Notes under the pieces: generated by a model | What the model was told of the DNA's origin: nothing | The model's database searches: none | Seen by the model: the letters and a program-made list of their open reading frames with translations, nothing else | Shown: positions 5,999 to 9,794 of the stretch, one piece after another | Layout: each line of letters starts with the position of its first letter | Numbering within the stretch: the first letter of the stretch is position 1 | Translations under genes and position numbers: made by a program | Origin: Dehalococcoidia bacterium | GTDB taxonomy: Bacteria; Chloroflexota; Dehalococcoidia; SAR202; UBA11138 | Assembly: GCA_012270665.1 (NCBI GenBank) | Contig: JAAXHY010000403.1 | Location: forward strand, 1-9,794 | Direction of reading: 5' to 3' | Length of the DNA: 9,794 nucleotides

Positions 5999-6742
5999 GT
6001 GACGAGTGGACACGAATACAGTGAAGTGCGCTGGGGCGTCGGCGACATGGTTCTCGCCTCCGCCATCAGCCTCGGCGCATTCGGCGTATTCTTCCTGGCG
6101 ATAGGCGGCGCCTCCGCCGCGAATCGGTGGGAGGGAGACCTGTCCAGCCTGGCATGGCTGGCCGCCATAGTCGAGAGCGTCCTGCTGTTCTCGGTATGGC
6201 TGATAGTCGCCAAGAAGTACCGTCTATCCTGGAATGTCGTCGGAGTGCGACTGCCCTCCGGGGGACGGGTATTCCTTCTGGCCGCCACCACTCTATTGGG
6301 AAGCCTTGCCTTCACCAGCGCATACGGCTTCATCGTATCCGAACTGGGATACGACGCTCTGATGCCGGAGCCGCTTCCCATCGAAGTCGCCGGAGACGGC
6401 GCGCTCATGCTGGCATCCGTCCTAGCGCTGGGCGTGTGGGTACCATTCGTGGAGGAGGTGTTCTTCAGGGGCTTCCTGTTCGCCGGCATCGCCGCAAGAT
6501 ACGGGCTGTACGTCGGGATCGCCGCGAGCGCGTTCCTCTTCGCGGTAGTACACTTCTCACTAGCCACGATTATTCCCATATTCGTTACCGGGATCCTGTT
6601 CGCGCTGGTGTACCATGTGACCAGATCAATATGGATACCCATAGCCGCTCACTCCGCCCAGAACCTGCTCGCGCTGCTGGCCGCCTACTACGCGCTGCCC
6701 GGAATCGAGAGCAGGGTTGCGAACGGACTGGGGATGATATAA
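5999..6742 (+). CDS. CPBP-family intramembrane metalloprotease (CAAX protease-like)
   Basis: A polytopic membrane protein of the CPBP/Abi family, related to Rce1 prenyl-protein proteases and in bacteria often tied to bacteriocin self-immunity or membrane-protein turnover. With the GTG at 5999 it has 247 residues. Hydrophobic segments lie at about 16-36, 50-71, 91-113, 134-150, 157-165/170-187, 188-206 and 211-231. The conserved motifs are intact: EEVFFRG at 152-158 (Glu152, Glu153, Arg157), His185 in VVHFSLAT, and HSAQN at 218-222 (His218, Asn222). GTG 5999 is preferred because AAGGCGG precedes it and the upstream 22 residues are Arg-rich and uncharacteristic. A longer start at GTG 5933, overlapping the previous gene by 26 bp, is possible. 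Its stop overlaps the ribosome binding site of trpA, so they are probably co-transcribed; substrate and link to tryptophan synthesis are unknown. Confidence 0.88.
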   Translation: MTSGHEYSEVRWGVGDMVLASAISLGAFGVFFLAIGGASAANRWEGDLSSLAWLAAIVESVLLFSVWLIVAKKYRLSWNVVGVRLPSGGRVFLLAATTLLGSLAFTSAYGFIVSELGYDALMPEPLPIEVAGDGALMLASVLALGVWVPFVEEVFFRGFLFAGIAARYGLYVGIAASAFLFAVVHFSLATIIPIFVTGILFALVYHVTRSIWIPIAAHSAQNLLALLAAYYALPGIESRVANGLGMI

Positions 6743-6755
6743 AGGAGCGTCCGAA

Positions 6756-7562
6756 ATGACCAACAGAATTGACACAACGCTAAGCAGACTCCGCGAGAAC
6801 GGACAGCAGGCGCTCGGCCCATTCGTCACCGTCGGCTTCCCCGATATTCCCACTTCCGAATCGCTTGCCCGCGTCCTCCTGGAATCCGGTAGCGATATGC
6901 TCGAACTTGGCGTGCCCTTCAGCGATCCGCTCGCCGACGGCCCCACCGTGCAGATGTCGAGCTACCATGCGCTCCAGAACGGTGTCACAGTCTCCAAGTG
7001 CATCGAGACCGTGAAGAGCCTCCGATGCGGCGGAGTCGAATCCCCACTGATACTCATGGGCTACTACAACCCCTTTTTCCGATACGGCCTCGAAAGATTC
7101 CTTGACGATGCCGCCACCGCCGGCATGGATGGCATGATAGTCCCAGACCTGCCCACCGAGGAAGCCGCGCAACTCTCAGGAATGGCCGCGGATCACGGCA
7201 TCCACCTCATCCCGCTCCTCGCGCCCACAAGTTCCGACGAGCGAATACGCGACGCTTGCGAATCGGCGGGCGGGTTTATATACTGCGTTAGCCTTACCGG
7301 GGTCACCGGCGCGCGCAGTTCGGTTTCACAGTCGACGCCCGGTCTCGTCGAACGCATCAGGCGATATACCGACCTTCCCTTACTGGTCGGATTCGGCGTA
7401 TCGCGGCGGGAACACCTTGAGGAGATCGCCACTTACGCGGACGGGGCTATTTTGGCAAGCGCGCTTTTGGACGCGATAGTTAGGGCGCCGGAAGACAGAA
7501 AACTCGACACCGCGCGAGACTTCATACACTCACTAAAAGGAACCAACGGCAGAGGCAGCTAG
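6756..7562 (+). CDS. trpA: Tryptophan synthase alpha chain
   Basis: Cleaves indole-3-glycerol phosphate to indole and glyceraldehyde-3-phosphate; indole is channelled to the TrpB subunit. The 268-residue TIM barrel is normal length. Catalytic Glu50 and Asp61 (Glu49 and Asp60 in the enteric enzyme) lie in LELGVPFSDPLADGP. Further hallmarks are LILMGYYNPFFRYG, MIVPDLPTEEA (loop 6 region precursor), LLAPTSSDERI, the phosphate-binding loop YCVSLTGVTGAR and LLVGFGVS followed by ADGAILASALL. ATG 6756 has AAAGGAG (6741-6747) 8 nt upstream, which overlaps the stop of the CPBP gene. The stop is one base before the aroH start. trpB is not in the window: the gene upstream is CPBP rather than trpB, so trpA is either split from the trp operon or at the end of an unusual one. 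Confidence 0.97.
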   Translation: MTNRIDTTLSRLRENGQQALGPFVTVGFPDIPTSESLARVLLESGSDMLELGVPFSDPLADGPTVQMSSYHALQNGVTVSKCIETVKSLRCGGVESPLILMGYYNPFFRYGLERFLDDAATAGMDGMIVPDLPTEEAAQLSGMAADHGIHLIPLLAPTSSDERIRDACESAGGFIYCVSLTGVTGARSSVSQSTPGLVERIRRYTDLPLLVGFGVSRREHLEEIATYADGAILASALLDAIVRAPEDRKLDTARDFIHSLKGTNGRGS

Positions 7563-7563
7563 A

Positions 7564-7938
7564 TTGAGCAAGGTCAGAGGACTTCGAGGCGCGACTACCG
7601 CCGACTCCAACACCAAAGAAGCTATCCTGGACGCCACACGCGAACTTCTGGAGAAACTCGTCGAGGCTAACGACGTCGACACTGACGACATAGCCGCCGT
7701 CACATTCAGCACCACAAAGGATCTCGACGCCGAGTTTCCGGCCGTCGCCGCGCGTGTGCATATGGGCTGGACCGAGGTCGCGATGATGTGTGGTTACGAG
7801 ATGGACGTTCCGGGTGGACAGGAACGCTGTATCCGCGTCATGGTACTCATCAACACCGACAAGCGCCCCGAAGATCTCGAACGAATCTACCTGCGCGCCG
7901 CCGCCAACCTCCGCTCCCGCAGCGGCAAACAAGGCTGA
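7564..7938 (+). CDS. aroH: Monofunctional chorismate mutase, AroH class
   Basis: Rearranges chorismate to prephenate, the first committed step to Phe and Tyr. The 124-residue product belongs to the trimeric Bacillus AroH class, not the helical AroQ class. RGLRGATTADSNTKEAILDAT (5-25) holds the Arg equivalent to Bacillus Arg7. FSTTKDLDAEFPAVAAR, MMCGYEMDVPG (Cys and Glu near 76-79) and RCIRVMVLINTDK (Arg near position 91) complete the active-site set. The start is TTG at 7564, one base after the trpA stop, with AGAGG at 7551-7555 as ribosome binding site; the next possible starts would cut the catalytic N-terminus. It is translationally coupled to trpA. A hairpin at 7988-8012 lies about 50 bp after the stop. 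Confidence 0.94.
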   Translation: MSKVRGLRGATTADSNTKEAILDATRELLEKLVEANDVDTDDIAAVTFSTTKDLDAEFPAVAARVHMGWTEVAMMCGYEMDVPGGQERCIRVMVLINTDKRPEDLERIYLRAAANLRSRSGKQG

Positions 7939-7987
7939 GTTTTGACCCTTAAAAGGCCATCCCAGAATCGGCAGCGTAGGAGAAACC

Positions 7988-8012
7988 GTCCTCTCCCTCG
8001 ATGGGAGAGGAC
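7988..8012. repeat. Perfect 10-bp hairpin, REP-like intergenic palindrome
   Basis: GTCCTCTCCC (7988-7997) and GGGAGAGGAC (8003-8012) are exact reverse complements around a TCGAT loop. The following bases, CGAGGTGAGGGTGA (8013-8026), recall the flank of a CTCTCCC/GGGAGAG palindrome that I associate with repeated intergenic elements in Chloroflexota-like genomes; that is recall, not a search. There is no T-tract, so it is not a standard terminator, but it could stop or stabilise the trpA-aroH transcript end. Confidence 0.7.
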
Positions 8013-8025
8013 CGAGGTGAGGGTG

Positions 8026-8067
8026 AACTGAATACTGAAAACTAACCACTAATCACCAGCAACCAGG
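8026..8067 (+). repeat. Degenerate heptanucleotide tandem repeat, 6 units
   Basis: In steps of seven: AACTGAA, TACTGAA, AACTAAC, CACTAAT, CACCAGC, AACCAGG. The core ACTRA/ACCAR recurs in register, and the last unit supplies the AGGAG ribosome binding site of the cupin gene. It is strikingly similar in unit length and wording to the tract at 5239-5273. It is AT-richer than the neighbouring genes and non-coding. Confidence 0.6.
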
Positions 8068-8076
8068 AGAAACACC

Positions 8077-8442
8077 ATGGAAGTAATCAAGAACGGCTCA
8101 GTCCCAGAAGAAGACGCGACGAACGCCCCGCTGTTCTACGGCGGTCCGGTCAGTCGCCAGCCTATAGTCGGCGCGCAGAGCGACTTCTTCAACTTCGCCC
8201 AGGTCAACTTCTACGACGGCGCGAAGAACAAGTTCCACTCCCACACCACCGACCAGGTGCTGTTCGTAACCGGCGGCGAGGGCATAGTCGCCACTGAGGA
8301 CGAGGAGATAGTCATAACAGAGGGAGACACCGCCTTCATCCCGGCCGGCGAGAAGCACTGGCATGGCGCCGTTGATAACAAAGACTTCTCCCACATCTCC
8401 CTGACGGGAACCGGCAGCGAAACCACCCAGTACGACGACTAA
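8077..8442 (+). CDS. Small single-domain cupin protein
   Basis: A 121-residue cupin_2-type beta barrel. Motif 1 is KFHSHTTDQVLFVTGGEG (52-69), with His54, His56 and Gln60 in the metal-ligand positions (Gln where Glu is commoner). Motif 2 is GDTAFIPAGEKHWHGA (83-98), with His94 or His96 as the last ligand. The function cannot be assigned; related small cupins include carboxymuconolactone-decarboxylase-linked, quercetinase-like and stress proteins. The N-terminal segment FFNFAQVNFYDGA fits the first strands. ATG 8077 has AGGAG at 8065-8069, 7 nt spacing. It is separated from aroH by a 138-bp non-coding spacer with a hairpin and followed by its own terminator, so it is probably transcribed alone. 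No signal peptide. Confidence 0.9.
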   Translation: MEVIKNGSVPEEDATNAPLFYGGPVSRQPIVGAQSDFFNFAQVNFYDGAKNKFHSHTTDQVLFVTGGEGIVATEDEEIVITEGDTAFIPAGEKHWHGAVDNKDFSHISLTGTGSETTQYDD

Positions 8443-8462
8443 CCGTCACTTCATCCATATTG

Positions 8463-8482
8463 AAGGGGGTGCGCCCTCTTTT
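8463..8482 (+). terminator. Probable rho-independent terminator after the cupin gene
   Basis: AAGGGGG (8463-8469) pairs with CCCTCTT (8474-8480) around a TGCG loop (7-bp stem, one G-U pair), followed by a broken pyrimidine tract TTTTCTTTCTTT that begins at the stem end (8479-8490). It lies 20 bp after the cupin stop. The U-run is interrupted, so efficiency is uncertain. Confidence 0.65.
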
Positions 8483-8518
8483 CTTTCTTTCACCTATGGC
8501 TTTAGAGTTGTGGGGCGG

Positions 8519-8547
8519 TTGTCAACTAGGGCGACCTACCTTACCAT
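8519..8547 (+). promoter_or_regulatory. Putative promoter for the coiled-coil membrane protein
   Basis: TTGTCA (8519-8524, one mismatch) and TACCAT (8542-8547, two mismatches) are separated by an ideal 17 bp. The transcript would start near 8554, immediately before the ribosome binding site of ATG 8567, giving a very short leader. This supports the ATG start over the GTG at 8510. Confidence 0.4.
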
Positions 8548-8566
8548 AGAAGCGGAAGACGACAAT

Positions 8567-8962
8567 ATGCTCGACTGGTCTCTGGTTACGATTATCCTGG
8601 TGGTTATTGGCATGGGCATTACCATCATGGGATTTCAGTGGCGGCAGAATGTCGCTATGGAGAGGCGCCTACGTGAGGATAACCGCACATTGGAGAGGCG
8701 CCTGCGTGAGGATAATCGCACATTGGAGAGGCGCCTGCGTGAGGATAATCGCACATTGGAGACGCGTATGAGGGAGGATGATCAGGAATTAGAAGCTCGC
8801 CTGCGTGAGGATAATCGCACATTGGAGAGGCGTCTCGAAACGATTGACGCCGATGTGAAGACTCTCATCTGCGAAGTCGGTCTGATAAAGGGTGCGTTGT
8901 TAGGAGTCTCAGATGAGATTTCTAGATCTTTGAGTGAACGGGAGTCGGCGCCGACTCCATAG
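8567..8962 (+). CDS. One-pass membrane protein with 11-residue coiled-coil repeat
   Basis: Function unknown. From ATG 8567 the product has 131 residues. It begins with a short lead and one membrane helix (about 4-24, WSLVTIILVVIGMGITIMGF), followed by a positively charged WRQ. From residue 32 there are five tandem 11-residue units of the form ERRLREDNRTL (the fourth is diverged: ETRMREDDQEL), a partial sixth, then an amphipathic segment DVKTLICEVGLIKGALLGV and a polar tail. An 11-residue period is a hendecad coiled coil, so a rod-like oligomer anchored at the membrane is expected; the shape recalls the DUF1640/Bdr/LemA-like tethered coils but I cannot name a family. ATG 8567 has GGAAG at 8554-8558; the GTG at 8510 would add 19 uncharacteristic residues in front of the membrane helix and place the promoter inside the gene. 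Flanked by terminator and promoter upstream, dehalogenase gene 50 bp downstream. Confidence 0.75.
   Translation: MLDWSLVTIILVVIGMGITIMGFQWRQNVAMERRLREDNRTLERRLREDNRTLERRLREDNRTLETRMREDDQELEARLREDNRTLERRLETIDADVKTLICEVGLIKGALLGVSDEISRSLSERESAPTP
8660..8857 (+). repeat. Tandem 33-bp coding repeat, about 6 units
   Basis: Units begin at 8660, 8693, 8726, 8759, 8792 and 8825 (the last partial). Units 2 and 3 are identical at DNA level; unit 1 differs at two third-codon positions (CTA for CTG, AAC for AAT), unit 5 mainly in its first codons, and unit 4 is clearly diverged. Near-identity at silent positions indicates recent duplication or gene conversion, so copy number may vary among relatives. 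Confidence 0.95.
8941..8958. repeat. Perfect 18-bp palindrome at the end of the coiled-coil gene
   Basis: GGAGTCGGCGCCGACTCC equals its own reverse complement and covers the codons for the final ESAPTP residues just before the stop. There is no T-tract after it and no loop, so it is more like a protein-binding site than a normal terminator. Its role is unknown. Confidence 0.6.
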
Positions 8963-8970
8963 GCAAAACC

Positions 8971-8988
8971 GACGACAGCCGCGTCGTC
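8971..8988. repeat. Short inverted repeat before the dehalogenase gene
   Basis: GACGAC (8971-8976) and GTCGTC (8983-8988) are exact complements around a 6-nt AGCCGC spacer, within the 50-bp gap before the dehalogenase start. Without a T-run it could be a weak transcript-end hairpin or an operator-like site; it may be chance. Confidence 0.35.
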
Positions 8989-9012
8989 AGCATCTTCTAG
9001 GATCACATCTCC

Positions 9013-9794
9013 ATGCCCATATCATCCGCAGATCCTCATCCCCGAAAGCGCGTTTCCGTACTCGACACTCAGATATCCTATGTGGACACCGGAAGCGGCG
9101 CGCCCGTCGTCTTTCTGCATGGCAACCCGACCAGTTCTTACCTGTGGCGCAACATAATCCCTCACGTCAGCGTTGGCGCGCGCTGCCTCGCTCCCGACCT
9201 CGTCGGCATGGGCGATTCGGGCAAGATGCCTTCCGGCGCTTACAGGTTCGTCGAGCACGCGCGATATCTGGACGCCTGGTTTGACGCGCTGGGACTCGAC
9301 CGTGACGTGACGCTGGTCTGCCACGACTGGGGCTCGGCTTTGGCGTTCCGCTGGGCGCACAGGTACCCGGAGCGCGTCGTCGGCATCGCCTACATGGAGG
9401 CAATCGTCCAGAGCCTTACCTGGGACCAGTGGCCCGAGGCCGCCCGCCGCGTCTTCCAAGGATTTCGCTCCGACGCCGGCGAGCGCATGGTCCTGGACAA
9501 CAATGTATTCGTCGAGCGGGTGCTGCCCGGCAGCATCATCCGAGACCTGGGTGGTGACGAAATGGACGTCTATCGCAAGCCCTACCTGGAGCCGGGCGAG
9601 TCGCGCCGGCCCACGCTCTCGTGGCCGCGAGACATTCCGTTGGACGGCGAGCCAGCCGACGTTGTGGAGATAGTTGACGCTTACTCCTCGTGGCTCTCGG
9701 AGAGCGACATCCCCAAGCTGTTCGTGAATGCTGAGCCTGGCGCGATTCTCACGGGAGAACAGCGCGAATTCTGTCGCGCTTGGCCGAACCAGCG
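9013..9794 (+). CDS. Haloalkane dehalogenase (DhaA/LinB-like, HLD-II), 3' end cut by window
   Basis: An alpha/beta-hydrolase that hydrolyses carbon-halogen bonds of haloalkanes to alcohol and halide, in the cytosol. The frame is open from ATG 9013 to the window end (260 residues). Motifs: VVFLHGNPTSSYLWRNIIPH (32-51) with halide-binding Asn38, DLVGMGDSGKM (62-72), and VCHDWGSALAFRWAHRYPE (102-120) with nucleophile Asp105 and halide-binding Trp106. IAYMEAI (125-131) carries catalytic acid Glu129 at the DhaA/LinB position, and TWDQWPEAARRVFQGFRS is a near match to the DhaA cap start. NVFVERVLPG, EMDVYRKPY and DIPLDGEPADVVEIVDAYSSWL continue the subfamily pattern. The catalytic His lies beyond the window; family length (about 295-300) predicts some 35-40 missing residues. 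The ribosome binding site is weak (AGGA, 8999-9002). Many such proteins in marine and soil bacteria have untested natural substrates. Confidence 0.95.
   Translation, partial: MPISSADPHPRKRVSVLDTQISYVDTGSGAPVVFLHGNPTSSYLWRNIIPHVSVGARCLAPDLVGMGDSGKMPSGAYRFVEHARYLDAWFDALGLDRDVTLVCHDWGSALAFRWAHRYPERVVGIAYMEAIVQSLTWDQWPEAARRVFQGFRSDAGERMVLDNNVFVERVLPGSIIRDLGGDEMDVYRKPYLEPGESRRPTLSWPRDIPLDGEPADVVEIVDAYSSWLSESDIPKLFVNAEPGAILTGEQREFCRAWPNQ

Noticed and set aside
5926..6642. Minus-strand 238-residue open frame opposite the CPBP gene
   Set aside because: The plus strand encodes a membrane protease with intact motifs; this frame has low-complexity Thr/Ala/Arg content and no family resemblance.
7522..8049. 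Minus-strand frame of 175 residues across aroH and the spacer
   Set aside because: It covers a certain aroH gene in antisense and runs through the hairpin and heptad tract; no ribosome binding site or recognisable motif.
8660..8857. CRISPR-like array of 33-bp direct repeats
   Set aside because: Repeats are contiguous with no spacers, stay in frame and encode an 11-residue coiled-coil period, so they are coding repeats.
9022..9459. Minus-strand frames opposite the dehalogenase
   Set aside because: The plus-strand frame from 9013 is open to the window end and carries every expected dehalogenase motif; the antisense frames are shadows.

Overview
The window is a moderately GC-rich, gene-dense bacterial segment with short gaps and frequent GTG/TTG starts. 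The gene mix is a free-standing aspartokinase, tandem ALG5-like and DPM1-like glycosyltransferases, a TPR plus HIRAN-like protein, a CPBP protease, a one-domain AroH chorismate mutase, a DhaA/LinB-type haloalkane dehalogenase and Uma2 and BrnT/BrnA accessory genes. Together with a CTCTCCC/GGGAGAG hairpin between genes, this suggests a Chloroflexota (Dehalococcoidia/SAR202-like) genome. That placement is inference from gene content and style; no rRNA or other marker gene is present.

Layout: (1) 1-345, the 3' end of a Uma2-family nuclease-like gene. (2) 480-3257, three plus-strand genes in series: lysC, then two GT2 enzymes likely to charge a polyprenyl phosphate with a hexose (one glucose-like, one mannose-like). 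(3) 3258-4252, an AT-rich promoter region, a TPR/HIRAN-like/acidic-tail protein and a good rho-independent terminator. (4) 4311-4894, a BrnT/BrnA toxin-antitoxin pair whose toxin gene carries a one-base frameshift, pinned here to an extra T in the TTT at 4405-4407, while the antitoxin is intact. (5) 4923-5183 on the minus strand, a small unknown gene with a strong ribosome binding site, divergent from the next block. Two extended -10 promoters sit back to back around a degenerate heptanucleotide repeat. (6) 5317-7938, a compact plus-strand run: metallo-beta-lactamase-fold hydrolase, CPBP membrane protease, trpA and aroH. (7) 7939-8076, a non-coding spacer with a perfect 10-bp hairpin and a second heptanucleotide repeat tract. 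(8) 8077-8482, a small cupin with its terminator. (9) 8567-8962, a one-pass membrane protein with an 11-residue coiled-coil repeat encoded by near-identical 33-bp units, followed by two inverted repeats. (10) 9013-9794, a haloalkane dehalogenase cut by the window end; it has no in-window stop.

Most of the window is chromosomal housekeeping. trpA and aroH, one base apart, place a tryptophan-pathway enzyme and the first Phe/Tyr enzyme in one transcript. I see no convincing new defence or mobile system. The most unusual items are the matching heptanucleotide tracts in two intergenic spacers, the antitoxin left beside a freshly broken toxin, the hendecad-repeat membrane protein, and the divergent promoter pair driving the unknown 86-residue gene.
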